A stretch of 64,000 bases of DNA, from assembly GCA_026545765.1 (NCBI GenBank), contig JAIFAC010000301.1, positions 1 to 64,000 on the forward strand, in the 5' to 3' direction. Below, piece after piece: positions 43,561-56,900 of the stretch (positions within the stretch are counted from its first letter, which is position 1; each line of letters starts with the position of its first letter). The translations under genes were made by a program, and so were the position numbers. The notes beneath the pieces were generated by a model. That model was not told where the DNA came from. It saw only the letters and a list, made by a program, of their open reading frames with translations, and searched no databases. This DNA is from Plantago major (Eukaryota; Streptophyta; Magnoliopsida; Lamiales; Plantaginaceae).

Positions 43561-45065
43561 TCTTCAGTTGTGGTAGATGTCTAGTCAGCAACATAGAGAT
43601 TTCCTTTCCTCCTAGCATCCAAGACTACCAGCTTTGACTCATTGTCAATCAATTTGCAAAATTTAGATTTGATCTTCACTAAGAACCCCTTGTCAGCAAA
43701 TTGACTCATGCTGAGAAGATTATATTTCAATCCCTCTACATGTAGTACTCCAGTGATTGTAAGGGCTCACAACTTCAGATCTCCAAATCCTACGGTTGGA
43801 TTCACTTCTCCTCCAAAGATACTTGATATCCGTCCTCAGATCACACACTGTAGTTAAACAGATTTGCTTCGTCTCCTGTCATGTGCTTCCAACATCCACT
43901 GTCAAAGTGCGACGTTGGATTCTTCTTTAGAGTGTTCTGCACAAAACAAGAAACATGGAGTTAGGTTCTCATTCCAACAATGGAACCATCTATACTAAAG
44001 TATCTCCCAGTAGGAATCCACTTTTGAATCAATTTCTTAGGGACATTCTTTTGTCTGACAGGAACATAAGGAGGAATTATAGGTAAATGACTAATATCAT
44101 TATTATTAAGAACTATTTTCCTTCTTTGTGTGTTCCTTGGTGCTCCTCGTGGTGCTTTCAGATACCTGTCAGGTTGCTGAGTCTGCTTTTCAGCGAACTT
44201 AGCTTTCCTTCCCAGATTCCTTGTAGCCCTGGCATTCAGATTGCTTGTGGTTTGTTCTTTCTTCCACTTCTAATGATTGTTGTGAGAAATCCTAGCTTTC
44301 ATCCATCGTTCTTGCTCTAGTTTGTACTCATGAGCAAGTAATTTCCCGATGGCTTTGTAGCCAATGCCATTTCGAGCACCTGGTGCCGACTGAGATCCTC
44401 TCTCAGCAGCCTTACTAGTCTCTGGGTCTTCTTCTTACCAAAAAATGTGAAATTACGTAATTTGCTACCAAGAATCTTCCCTTCGAGAGACATAGCATCG
44501 TGGTGGTTACACTTTCCAAAGGTGTTGTTCCTTTACAAGAACTTTCCCAACATATTTCTTTGGGACTCTTTTTCCCTCAAAGGTTTGGTCGCAACTGCCT
44601 TTCCTTTGTCAACAACCTTAGCTTTCTGACCAATGTTATAAGTTGTTTGGGATCCACTTTGCTGACCACTAACAAATGTCATTCTTTTATCACTCTTGTT
44701 CAGAGTGGTAGAACTATGTGTTTGTGTATCTAGCCCAAGTCCTCCTTTCTCTGAAGGATCTCTTAGGTAAGAATGTACTTCAGTGAGAGTGTCACAAGCT
44801 TTGTCATAAGATTAGAAGGACAATTCTTTCTTTTTGAGTTCTTCATTATCAGAAAGAAGACCTTCACACTTCTTTTGAAGTATATCTATTGCCTCTTCGT
44901 AATCTCTTCTGCCTCAAAGAATCAGGCCTTTAGAAATGCAATTCTCAGCATCCTTTGTCTCAGATAGCTTCTGCAGTTGTGAGCACTACTTTTCAAGAGA
45001 TTTCTTCTCAGCTTCAAGAATTTTGGTTCTTGCTTGGACAACCATAAATTCTCTTTCATAAAGAT
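43561..45065 (-). pseudogene. Copia-B gag C-terminal region and protease
   Basis: The coiled-coil-like gag segment YEREFMVVQARTKILEAEKK starts right at the Copia-D junction (45055 downward). SYLRDPSEKGGLGLD follows near 44775-44730. The protease motif is HFDSGCWKHMTGDEANL, with D-S-G at 43903-43895. Frames shift repeatedly between 44700 and 43600. The gag N-terminus and zinc knuckle are missing because Copia-D interrupts the gene. AAGAT (45061-45065) would be the left target duplication of Copia-D. Confidence 0.72.
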
Positions 45066-46649
45066 TGTTGGTCCAGATAACGGCAAAGTAAAAGACCAGA
45101 TATGGGGTGAATAGTCTTCTAAAACTCTTGTCGATAAAACAGTTTCTCAGATATGTGTGAAGATATTTGATACTTATAATCATAGAGCGGAAGACTTTTC
45201 TGTGATAAGTGCACGTGCTCAGCAAGATATAATGTGTTTAAATACTTAGCAGGATAAAGAGAACGAAAAGTAAATTGCTGAAAGTATATAACACATCTTT
45301 TTATAGTGGTATCTGAAGGTGGCGTAATCCTTCAACTAATCCACTTCGGCCTTTCTCAGACCTAGAATCCACTAAGACAGATAATTGAGTTTACCTTACA
45401 AATATCTTCTCTCGATTCCTAAACACACTAGGTTCCCAATCAAGTGTTCCCTCTGAGTTACTCCCCGGCTCCCAGCCAAGTACTTCCTATACTTAAAACT
45501 TTGAGTCGCTCCTTAGTTTCCCAAACTAAGTACTTCCTATGCTCAAGAACCTTCGAGTTATTCCTTAATTTTCCAAACTAAGTACTTCCTGCATCTACTG
45601 CTTAAGGTGTTGGTTATGATGGTGTGTCAGGTGAGTAATCTTAATAACTTTTTCAGTTATGTAGGAATACTCTATAGAACAAAGATCACTTAACACACTT
45701 CATAATGTGTGGTGATATGTTCTTTACTGACCCAAGTCTATGTTAAATGTTCTGGAGAATGAAACTCAGATACTTGATCTTTTGATTCAACTCCTTCACA
45801 GATAGCAAGGCTTGTTAAGGGTAGGGACACTTAGAACTTTCGTGCTACTTAGAATTCAAGAGCTTAGTCGCAAATGTAAGCTAAAGAGTAAGTAGATTGA
45901 AGGCTTGTATGCATGAATGAATAAGTTCGTTCTGTGTGTAAGTTCAAGGTGTGTTTCAAGCATTCTAAGTGGTGATATTTATAGTTGAATTTGAAGTCGT
46001 TTGAATAGTATCTGTTAGGCTCAATTTAAATTCAAACTATTGATATCTGAAAATAGTACTGCAGAAGACATTGTCTCTTTTCAGAGATTTCCTCTTTTGT
46101 TCAGATGTCTCTGTGTGAGCATTAAATGCATTGTACTATTTTTGTCCTGTAGTGCCAACGGAACTATGCACGCTTTCTGAAGCATTGCCTGTCCCTTTCC
46201 AGAGACCTTCACATCTCCAGATACTTGTTGAAACATTGTTTCCCAGAAACATAGTTTTGTCCAAGGTATCTGAGTGTAGGTATCTGTGGGCACTTTTCCT
46301 CTTCGTAAACCTCAGGTTCTCGGACATCTTTTGTGAAACTGCTTATTGAAAAACACTTGTTTCTTCAAGATATCTCGACATAGGTATCTAATGACCTTCG
46401 CCTTCAAAGAATCTTGTGCAGCCTTTCAAATCTTCAAATTTGTTGAACTCTTCACGGATGCCTTCTTCGTCTTCTTCAAAGATATAAAATTAAATTCGTA
46501 AACCTAACATCCTATACAAGATTTGCTAGACTAACATACTCAAGGATTTTCCTCTTTATAGTGTTCAAGTGAACTAAGAGTACTAAGCACCTTCTCGAGC
46601 TAAGATAAGTCATTGTTGTCGATCAAAATCTAAACAGATATTCCTAACA
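45066..46649 (-). repeat. Copia-D 3' LTR
   Basis: A complete LTR of 1584 bp. On the minus strand it runs TGTTAGGAATATCTG ... GGACCAACA. It is bordered at 46650 by the complement of the AAAAGAAATT polypurine tract. The 5' tip is a single TGTTAGG unit, unlike the multiplied tips in A and C. It is homologous to 17103-18751 and 60307-62002. Confidence 0.9.
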
Positions 46650-46984
46650 AATTTCTTTTGATCACCAACGATGACTATCTTTAAAACCTATTACAACTTG
46701 AAGAGGAAACAATCCAACACTTAATCATTTCTTATGATCTTTTCAATTCATTTAATTATGCGTAGTAAACATCAACCAAATCACAAGGTGTGATCTTTCG
46801 ACAAGTTATCTTTTATAGATTGATATCCGAGTAGGTTCATCAGATATGTAACATGGAAAGTTCACAGATAACTTAATAAATAAAATACATTTCAGTACAG
46901 TCAGCAAGATACAAAATTACATAGTAAACTAGGACAACAGGAGTAGCCAAGCTCCAAGTAAACATCCTAATAAACTAGTCTTCA

Positions 46985-49195
46985 AGTCTTCAATCACCTC
47001 TATGAGTCAATTGGCAAATTCCCTATCTCCAAATCTTTTGATGTCATCTGAGTAGTCATAGAGCAAAGTTCTGACTAACATCTCAGTTTCTCTGGCATAA
47101 CCACAGACTTCTTTGTATGATTTGGTGGGATTCTTCTTGGCCAAGTGTTTGACCCATAAATACTTTCCCCATTTACAGGCATGCTCAATTATGATATCTG
47201 ATATCTTGAAGTATTCATATATGATCCTCAGATATCTGATGTCACCCTTGTATTGATCTTCAGTCATGTAGAATGACTCAAAGGGTTCCACAGCAAGTCT
47301 TGGCATTGTGCCTATTCCAGTGATGTTAGTAATTCTATGCACATCATCTGTCTTTCCATAAGGACAATCATCAGAGAAGTCCTTCTTCATGGCTTCTATT
47401 CTCTTGATTACTTCAAAATCCAACCAGGCTTTGATGTGGTTGGTGTTAATCAAGATTGGCTTGTCTTTTCTCCATGCCATGAGTTGTTTATGGATTGGTT
47501 CTGGAAATTTTTCATTTACCAGTAAGTGCTTGAGTTCCAGAATCCAGTAGTCAATCTCCTGATTGATGCACCTGTAGACAGAGGAGTCATTGTTGGTCTT
47601 CACATACTCAATCATGGCTTCTTCAGGCCTGAGTGGTAGTTGAAGTTTTCTTTATTCAGCTCTTAGCCTGTTCCTCCTTTGTCTTGAATTCTCCCTTGGG
47701 GGATTGCTTGAAGAACCACCCTGGATGGACTTGGTATTTCCAGAGGGTGTTTTAGCTGCTATTGGCTTTGCAGCTAAGGGCTCAGTGAGGCTATCAACCC
47801 TTTTCCTTTTTCTGTGAAGAGGAGCTTCATCTTTATCATCATCTTCCAAATTTATCTTGTTGGGTGATTTGCAGCCTTCTTCATTGCCCTGGGATTTGAT
47901 TTGTCCTCTTCTTCTTCTTCTTCTTCTTCTTCTTTAGAAGACTCATCAACCCCTTTCACTTGTCTTCTCCTTGGAGCCTTGGTATCCCTTGGAGGTTTCT
48001 GTGCCCTGGCCCTTGTTGTCATTCCTCTTTCAGGAAGTTGCTGAGTAGTGGCCACAATCTGTAGAGCAGTCTGACTGGAGGAGGGCTCATTTATTTTTAG
48101 TGGTGGAAGTGATGGTTGTTCAGATTTCTTCTTGTTTCTTCTTCCTTTCTGAGCGCCAGATCCTTCCCTTTGTCCTTGATATCCTTCCCCCTAGTCATTG
48201 TTGACTGACTCAGTATCACAAAGGATTCTGAGAGTGACTCAAAATTCCTTTGCAGATAGTTGTAGGCAGCAACCAACTTGTGCAATTCAGCCTTGAGCTC
48301 CTGATTTTGTTTGATAAGTCATGTTTCCTTATCAGTGAGCTCTGACAGTGGACCTTGAATAGCATCTGCTTTTCCAGCAGCATAGATAGCCTCTTCAAAG
48401 GCTTTTGTAGCCAAGTTATTGTCATCATCCATAACCATGCCTAGGTCTTTCTGAGCAATGACCAGACTAGTTGTTCTCTGAGTCATGAGCTTAGTGAATT
48501 TCTTCATCTTTGCAGGGACTGATGCAATGGCGGCTTCATTCTGAGAAGACAACTCCTTGTTCAATTTAGCTAGTACTTGGTATCTGTTGAAGTATTCATT
48601 GGAGTTTACATTTGGCAGTTTGTTGAAAATTTCAGGAGCAACCAGCTTCCTTTTCAAATGAGACACCACCAAGTGCTGATTTCGGTGTTCTGCCAATTTC
48701 TTCTCTTCTTCATCATCTGAGTCATCAGCCCAGTGATCTTCATCCTCTTGGACATTTTCATCAATATTTTCTAGTCCAGCAACCATCATAGAGATGGGCT
48801 TCTTTCCTTTTTATGAGGAGGATGGTACATCTTTTGGTGATGCAGCCTTAGCATCATGCTTGTCTTCAGATACTTGCCCAGTATCTAATTCTTCAACAAT
48901 TGCCTGAACAACAAGCTGGAGTTCTTTCATTTCAGCATAAGCTTCCATTTCCTTGATGGTTTGATCTTCAATCTTTTGGAGATTTGCTTTGGATTCAACA
49001 ATCTTCTCCTCCAGTTGAAGATTTAGCTGTTGTTCTTCCTCCAACAACTGTTTGAGTTAAGCAACTCTGGCTTGTGCATCCAATATTTTCTGAGTGTTGT
49101 CCTCAGAGTGCTCAACTACTTGTTCAGTAGAATCTTTTTGTTGGGGAGATGGATGGGTAGATCTCTGAGGAGATGGAGGAGGGGATTCTGTGATG
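46985..49195 (-). pseudogene. Env-like third ORF, middle and C-terminal parts (Copia-D)
   Basis: The minus-strand open pieces in order are 49047-48811 (coiled-coil, Glu/Lys-rich), 48789-48319 (MMVAGLENIDENVQEDEDHW, SHLKRKLVAPEIFNKLPNVN), 48055-47852 (basic then SSKEEEEEEEEED), 47849-47652 (Ser/Arg-rich) and 47615-47007 (202 codons: ILELKHLLVNEKFPEPIHKQ, then LAVEPFESFYMTEDQYKGDI, CKWGKYLWVKHLAKKNPTKS). The last is the best-preserved C-terminal domain of this ORF in the window and matches Copia-A at 16140-16735. No membrane helix or furin-like site is visible. Function unknown. Truncated at its N-terminus by Copia-E. Confidence 0.75.
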
Positions 49196-49210
49196 TCCAC
49201 TTCGGTCTTT

Positions 49211-50382
49211 CTGGAGGTGGCGTAATCCTCCAACTAATCCACTTCGGTCTTTCTGAGACCTAGAATTCACTAGAACAGATAATTGAGTTCACCTTACAAT
49301 AATTCTATTCTAAGATTCCTAAACAAATGGTTCCCAACCAAATGTCCCCCGAAGTTATTCCCTCTCCTAGAGCTAAGTACTTCCTCTACTCGATAACCTT
49401 GGAGTTATTCCTTGATTTTCCAAATCAAGTACTTCCTCTACTTCACGCCTTGATGGTGTTGGTTATAAGGTTTGTCATAGAGGCTTCTCGTATACTTTTC
49501 AGTTATGTTTTCAAAGAGCCTAATAGAACAAGACTACTTTATACACTTGTTCAGTGGATGGCAGTCTGCTCTTTACTGACCCAAGTAATTGATGTCCGTT
49601 CTGGAGAATGAGCTTCAGAAAGGGTATCTGATAGTTCAACTCTTTCACGAATAACAATCTCTTGTTAAGGTTCAGGACAACTTAGAACTACTAGTGATTC
49701 TTCAAGCAACAGAAAGCTTTCAGAAAGGGTAGTAGAGTGCTTGATAGAATACTTTGCTTGATGGTAAATTTGCAAGATAGAGCGTTCTAAGGTGTATTTC
49801 TCAAAGATCTAAGTGTGTGATATATAGATGAATTTGAGAGTTCGAATGATATCCGTTAGACACAATTCAAATTCACCATACTTATCTTGAAATGAGTACT
49901 GTAATTCCTTGTCTCATGTCTCGTAGAGGATCGTGCTTCAATGGCTTTTTCCCATGCAATTAATGCACTTGTACTATTTCTTGTCTGTAGTCTTCAACGG
50001 ATACATGAGCCTTCGATGGCTTCCATGCTCCATACTCATGATGTCATATGTCCGTAATCATATTTCAAAAGTAAGTAAATACACATCAAGAAAGGATTAA
50101 GGACATAGTCTTTCCGAAGTTAGATTAAACCTTGATGTCTTCATAAATCTTGTGCAATCTTCGCCTTCTAATTTTCGTAAAAGCTCCATTGCTAGATTGA
50201 TCTTCATGGTCTTCCGGAAATAAAATTACACTCGAGACCTATAATCCTAATACAAGATTTACTAGACTAATCATACTCAAGGATTTCTTTACAATGTTCA
50301 AGTGAACCAAGAGTACTTAATAACCTTTTCGCTAAGATAAGAACATGTGATGAGTGATCAAAATACTATGATATTCCTAACA
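49211..50382 (-). repeat. Copia-E 3' LTR, outer part missing
   Basis: The minus-strand start is TGTTAGGAATATC at 50382. The homology to the other LTRs ends at about 49211, so some 300 bases up to the ACCAACA end are lost. The junction to Copia-D carries an 18-bp direct repeat (49196-49213 and 49238-49255). Confidence 0.82.
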
Positions 50383-50739
50383 AATTTCCCCTTTTGATCA
50401 CCATCCATGACTATCTTTTAAGTCCTATTACAAATTTGTAACCTCGAAGAGAAAACAATCCACCACTTAATCATTTCAAATGATATTCAATTTTAGTCAA
50501 TTAAGTAAAGTAAACATCAACCAAATCACAAGAAGTGATCTTTCACGATAAGTTGTCATCTATTAGAATGTATCAGAGTATGATCTTCAGACAGTACGCT
50601 TACGTAATAAGATGCAACTTTTATAGATAGAGAAATTCAGAAACAATCAGCAAGATTACAAAAAGTAACAAAACATACTAAGTAAATTAGAACAAAGGAG
50701 AATCCAAGCTCCAAGAGAGTATTCTAATGTTACTAGTCT

Positions 50740-53054
50740 TCAAGTCTTCAGAAATGCAACTTAGGTTCAGATACCTCAAGTTCTTCAAAGACCCTTTCTC
50801 GATCAACGACATGATCATCCACTTTTCCGCATTCTCGACATAGTCATAAAGAATCCTTCCGATGTAGAGCTCATTTTCCGGATAAGTCACATATTTCATG
50901 GTAATTCTTGCTAAGCTTGTGATTCTTCCGCAGTAAAGTGTTCAACCAAAAGTACTTTCCCCAGACCCAGGAGTGGTCTATATGCAGCTGAGATAGGTTG
51001 AAATATATACTTGTATATTTCTTCCAGATAGTGTATATCATCTAGGTATTCATCCAATGTCATATAGAATGACTCATAGCTTGGAACACCTAGTTTGTTC
51101 TGCCTGCTGTAGCTACCATCCAGTTTTCTTGCCTTGTGTACATCATCAGGCTTTGGGTAAGGATAGGCAAAAGAAAGATCCATCTTTCTGGCTTCATTCC
51201 TCTTTTCTACTTCAAAGTTTAGCTAGGCATGAAGGTGCTCAGGTTTTAGCAATTCTGGCTTGCCTTCTCTCCATTTCAGGATCTAGTTGAGGATGGGAGT
51301 TGGAAACTTATCATTGACAAGTAGATGTTGTAGTTCCAGAATCCAATACCCTCTCTTGTTCAGAATGCACCTATATGAAGACTCTTCATTACTAGTCTTC
51401 ACATACTCAATGTGGGCATCAGTTGGCATTTCTTGATGAGTTTCTCCGCTTACGCCAAACCGAATCCTTCGCTTTTCATAGTGGCCTTCGTCAGAGATCC
51501 TCTAACCCTTTCTTCCCGCCAATGGTGAATGTTCCTTGTGGGATGTGCTCTTCTTGATGTTCTGAGGTTGGAGGAACCTTCTCTTGATTCAAGGGGGTGG
51601 ACAAGTTTTCTTCCCCCTGAAAGATTGCCTCTAAATTTGCCTATAACAAATACAACTTATGAGTAATAAGTTAACATGCAATTATGTCGAAGTTAGATAC
51701 AAACTATCTTTGTTACCTAATAGAGTCAGTGCTTGGGTCTCTTGGACTTGTGGAATCTCCATACCTCTCTCGCTTCATTGAAATTGTCCTCAAAGCATCA
51801 TTCGAGTCTCCATCTCGTCGATCCCTTCGAGAGTCGAGCTCTCTCGAAGGTTGAGGAACCTATTCAAGAATGTGGTTTTCTTCAAAGAACCTTTGATGTC
51901 GTAATATGAATGTGGAAGCAATGTCGATCTTCCATCATTCTATCTTCCTTACCTGTGCCTTCTTCTTCCCGCAAGTAGGGCTCCTATCTCTCCGAGGTGC
52001 CGAGCTTGATGCTCCTCCACGGGTCTCATACATTGACCTTTTGAGTACTTTTGCAAGTACTTCATCATCCTCAGATTCACTATCCAGTGTTGGGGCAGAC
52101 CCATCTATGATATTTCTATCATCTCTCTGAGCTTTTTCAACAGCAAGTCTCTCCTTTTCTTCAAAGGTATGTCCAAAAGGAGTTGGTGACTTGATTTCCG
52201 CCTCTCTCGAGAGTGATTCCCATTGTTTCGCATGTGACAAATTCGAGGCCAAAGTGCATATTCGCCTTCGCTCAAGAAGCCATTGATGATCTTGGGCTCA
52301 AATTCTCAATATGTCCAAGGAATTTGTCAAGGCGATTTCCAATTGAAGTGGGTTTCCTGCCCTTCATGCTTCTTGTTAAGAAGATGCATCATCATCCATC
52401 TCTCCATGCTTATCTGGTCAACTCCACCTTTGTTGCCATCAAAGTAACGGACCAGAATGAGATCTAGAGTACTCCAGTGTTTCTGGAGATGACTAGTTCT
52501 GATGGCCTTCAGAACAAAGTCCGTGGGGCAACCTTTTGAATTTTCGATTTGGATTGCTTAAAATAGCTCTTTAACACTCTGAATCATGGAAGCATCTCTG
52601 ATGTTGATGTCTTCAATTGTTCCTCGATTTTCAATCGGAATATCTTGCAGAAATTCTTGCAGTCTAGGACGATCTCTTGTCCTTGAACTTTAGTCTGCAT
52701 GTATTTCTCTTCTTCATCATTCACAACCTTTGTGAAGATTTTGGAGTTGTTATAGAACTCCAACACATCCAGTGTGGATAGTCCACTGGGTGCAGCAGAC
52801 AGAAACTTGAAGATATTGGAACTTTTCAGCATCCCCAATATTAGTTTCCTATCTGGTCTTGAAGGTATGACTGCTAGTACATACTTCTTCACTAGAAAAG
52901 CTCCCCAATTCATCTTGTGACTTGGATTCCAGTCATATGGGGTGAACTTTCCTGTATATGCTTATTCAACACCTTAAGTTCCTTTCCTCGCTTTTTCAGC
53001 AGGAGAAGATGATGCGGCCTTAGGGTTCTTGGTGGTCATCTTCTTGGGTGCCAT
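50740..53054 (-). pseudogene. Env-like third ORF (Copia-E), broken
   Basis: The start ATG at 53054 follows TATATAAGAG on the minus strand (MAPKKMTTKNPKAASSSPAE). The piece 52913-52584 matches the N-terminal domain (AAPSGLSTLDVLEFYNNSKI). The piece 52252-51935 is charged and Ser-rich (EKERLAVEKAQRDD, SESEDDEVLAKVLKRSMYE). The pieces 51183-50911 and 50899-50687 match the C-terminal domain (MDLSFAYPYPKPDDVH, YESFYMTLDEYLDDIHYLEE). It is about half the length of the Copia-A region, so the middle is shortened. Many interruptions. Function unknown. Confidence 0.7.
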
Positions 53055-53179
53055 CTCTTATATAGAGTCTTGAGTGAGTGTTTTCAGATGGGTTTTGCAA
53101 GATTAATCGGGATTAGTCTATCTTTTCAGAAGACTAAACACAAGAAGTTGAGTTTGTAGGGGTTTTGCAGAAATCTTGA

Positions 53180-53265
53180 GAGATTTTGCTATTTTGATGC
53201 AAGTATGAAATTTCGGATTTGGTAAAAGTGTTTGTCTTTTGTCCAAGTCCTATATATATAGCAGA
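53180..53265 (-). promoter_or_regulatory. Candidate internal promoter of the env-like ORF (Copia-E)
   Basis: GCTATATATATAGG on the minus strand (53262-53249) is followed by ACTTGGACAAAAGACAAACA, a CTTTTACC block and CTTGCATCAAAA, then the ATG at 53054. It is the closest match to the Copia-A block. Confidence 0.55.
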
Positions 53266-53956
53266 CAAAATGTACATAGATACAACATACATACAACTGA
53301 ATATGAATGTGTGTCTTTGATTCAGATAAGGCGGTATCACACACGCTCTCCATTAAATGCGAGGGGACATGTGCATTTCTCAATGACATTACTTGCTTTG
53401 TTTTAATCTCAACCGCTGAGATCAAACGCTTATTCATGAAGGGCTTATATTGAATATCTTGTAATGATATCAATCAACAAATGGTATTGTGCCGATTTGA
53501 TGGATTTTGACAAGTTACATCCATTATGTCACTTAGTAAAGAGTAAGAACACTCAATCGCTTGAACTTATCATTCGAAAGTGTCAAGTCCTTATCTTTAT
53601 ATTGTTTATCATAAAATGGCAAAATACAAGACATTGGACATGTTTGACTTTAACTTATACTTTTCGCTTTGTGTATCTTTTCTCTTTATGACTAAATAGC
53701 TTTCAATTCAAGTGTCAAGCTTCATTGTTTGAATGTATTTGACCCACTCTTAGTAAGTAAGTTCTAGTCTTATTTACTTATCGAGTGTGTACGAACCTTT
53801 GCTTCTCGATACCTGCTCTAAATGTTTTGCCTTCGAGTATTATTGCTCGTAAATCTTTGCAACACTTCTTATCAACTCGGCTTTCGAGAACATGTTCTCG
53901 AGGCCTACTTCTTTTCTACCTCACTTACTCGCACTTTAGAGATTCAGACATTTTCA

Positions 53957-56900
53957 GCCCTTAGGCATCTCCATTAACCCAAGACTATGTCTTAAAGTCA
54001 AGAACCGGCTTTCTTGTAGGGACTTGGTGAAGATATCTGCAAGTTGGTCTTCTGTGCCAATCTTGAGTATCTCTATATTGCCTTTCTCAACATGGTCTCT
54101 GATGAAGTGGTGTCTAACATCAATGTGCTTTGTTCTGGCATGGAACTTGGGGTTCTGTGTGATTGCAATAGCACTTGTGTTATCACAAAAATGGGAGTTT
54201 TCTTCATCGAGTCCATAGTCTCCGAGTTATTGTTGAATCCACGTAATTTGTGTTGCACAACCAAAGAAAGAATATATTCAAATTTCTATGGTAGAGGTTT
54301 CAATTGAGTTTTGCTTCTTTCTAAACCATGAGATAAGTCTAGTTCCCAGAAACTGACAAGTTCCTGAGGTACTTTTCCTATCAAGCATTGATCCAGCATA
54401 ATCAGCATCTGAGTAACCAGCCAAACTCAATCCACTTTCTTTAGGATACCACAAATCTACATCTACTGTACCTTTCACATACCTTAATATTTTCATAGCA
54501 ATGTTGTAGTGTGATTGCATTGGATTTGTTTGAAACCTAGTACACACTCCAACTGCATATTGAATATCAGGTCTGCTTGCAGTAAGGTAAAGTAGTGAAC
54601 CTATCAATTTCCTATACTTATGTTCTTCAACACTCTTGTCTGATTCAGTATAGGTCATCTTGGTTCCTATGCTCATAGGTATCTTAGCATTCTTTTTAGA
54701 AGGCTTAAGATTGAACTTTGTGAGCATGTCTTTTGCATACTTTGTCTGACTAATGAATATTCCATCATTGAGTTGCTTGACTTGCAATCCTAGGAAATAG
54801 TTCAATTCTCCCATCATGCTCATCTCAAACTTACTTTTCATGAGATTTGCAAAGTCATCACAAAGTTGCTTGTCCTTAGATCCAAATATAATGTCATCAA
54901 CATATACTTGAACTAAGAGTAGTTTCCCATCATGATTTAAAGTAAATAAAGTTTTATCAACTTCACCTTTCTTGAAACCACTTTCCAGAAGGTATTTGGC
55001 CAAAGTGTCATACCATGCTCTTGGATCCTGTTTCAGTCCATATAGAGCTTTCTGTAGCTTATAGACCATTCTACTTTCTAAGGAAACTTCAAAGCCAGGT
55101 GGTTGTTCAACATAGACTTCCTCAGCAAGTTCACCATTCAAGAATGCACTCTTGACATCCATCTGATAAACTTTAAAGTCTTTATGAGCTACAAAGGCTA
55201 GAAAGAGTCTTAATGCATCCAATCTGGCAACTGGTGCATATGACGCATCAAAATCTAAACCTTCAGTCTGGGTGAATCCCTTGGCAACCAACCTTGCTTT
55301 ATTTCTGGTTATTTCACCAGATTCATTCATGTTGTTTCTGAAAACCCACTTAGTTCCAATCACATATATTCCTTCTACAAATGGAACTAGTTTCCAGACT
55401 TTGTTCTCTCAAACTAATCCAACTCTTCTTGTATTGCAGAGATTCAGTCTTGGTCTCTCAATGCTTCTTCTATAGTTTTATGTTCAATGTTTGAGATGAA
55501 ACATCCAAAGAGAGAATTAGCATTTTCAGCTATTGCTCTCCTAGTCCTAACACCTTGATTGATTGGTCCAATCACATCTTTTGTAGGATGATCCTTGATC
55601 CATCTCATCATGGGTTTAGGGCTAGTAGGGTCAACATCTATGTGATCTGAATGTGAATCACTATGATTATGACTTGATACTTCTTCAGTATCTGTGACAT
55701 TTTGCACCTCAGAAGGGCAGTGAATGTCTGACATTTGCTCAGTGTGAGGGCTTTCTGGGACATTCCTGTCAGAGAGGTCATTTCCAGAGTTAGCTCTCTG
55801 ATGAACATCTTCAGTTTCCATTTCTGGAATTCTCATAGGAAATTCTTCATCATGTCTGAGAATCATCTGGTTGTTACTAGGCATTTCATGCTTTTCTTCG
55901 TCAGAGTCATCCTCTCTTTCCACAATGATGTTCCTTTTTGAGGGTTCTTCTTCAGAATCCTTTATCATTAGTTCCTTGAACCTTTCTGAGAGTTCATCAG
56001 CAAGGGGTGTTTTCATCCTTCATAGAATACAACATGAACTGATTCTTAAATCTTCTTTGTTCTTTTGTTGTAAACTCAGATGCTTTGCTATTCATAGAAT
56101 AACCAAGAAACACACCTTCATCCGCTTTGGTTCAAGTGTTCTTAGATACTCTTTTCCATTGTTAAGAACAAAACATCTACAACCAAACACTTTCAGATGT
56201 TTGATATTAGGGTCTACCAAGCAAGAGTTCATAGGGGTCTTGTCATGGTGTTTGTTTATCAAACATCCTCGAGTGTAGCATGTCAGGTTTACGCCTTCAA
56301 CCCAATAAACTTCACTTATTTCAGTTGTCACCAAAGATTGTCCTTGCCGCTTCTTTAAGGGTTCTATTTTTCCTTTCGCAACACCATTTTGTTGTGGTGT
56401 TCTCACAGAGGAAAGTTGGTGTTGTATACCTTTGCCGTACAAAACTCCTTTATGTAATCGTTGACAAACTCAGACATGGTCTGCTCATTGCAGATACCTT
56501 GTCATTTTCATGACTTCAAGCTTATTTAGCAAGTTTGGTATCTCCACCCTAGCATCGATTTGTGCTTCGTAAAGACAACCAAGTGAATCTTGAGAAGTCA
56601 TCTACAACAACTGCACTATACTTCTTTTCCCACTAGTTACGTATGATTTAAAAGATCCATGTGTAATAGTTGCAGTGGTCTAACACTAGAGTGTCCGGTT
56701 TTGACATGAAAGAGATCTTGATTGTTTCCCATCCGACAGTGCGTAGATACCATCCTTTCGAAGATGTTTTGGGAAGGCCAACCACTAAATCTTTCGCAAG
56801 TTTGTTCGTAGTTTTGAAATTCAAGTGACTCATTCTTTTGTGCCATAACCAAGGCTCTTCTCAGACTGATCGACTCACCACGAGACATTCTTCTGGCCAG

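Larger units (their letters stand above)
38087..45065 (-). mobile_element. Copia-B: Sirevirus-like element (minus), truncated at both sides, with a solo LTR inside
   Basis: Read on the minus strand from right to left: gag C-terminal part and protease (45065-43561), integrase (43553 to about 42384), reverse transcriptase split by a solo LTR (40635-42006), RNase H to about 39328, the env promoter-like block (38720-38640) and an env-like N-terminus (38505-38087). Its own LTRs are not in the window. The left end stops at the gypsy-like tip, and the right end at the Copia-D LTR (45066). Its coding frames are cleaner than those of Copia-A. Confidence 0.85.
45066..49195 (-). mobile_element. Copia-D: partial Sirevirus-like element (minus), 3' LTR plus env-like region
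   Basis: Only the 3' part remains: the LTR (45066-46649), polypurine tract, 3' UTR and most of the env-like ORF, cut at about 49195 by Copia-E sequence. It is inserted in the gag of Copia-B. Its pol, gag and 5' LTR are not in the window. Confidence 0.82.
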
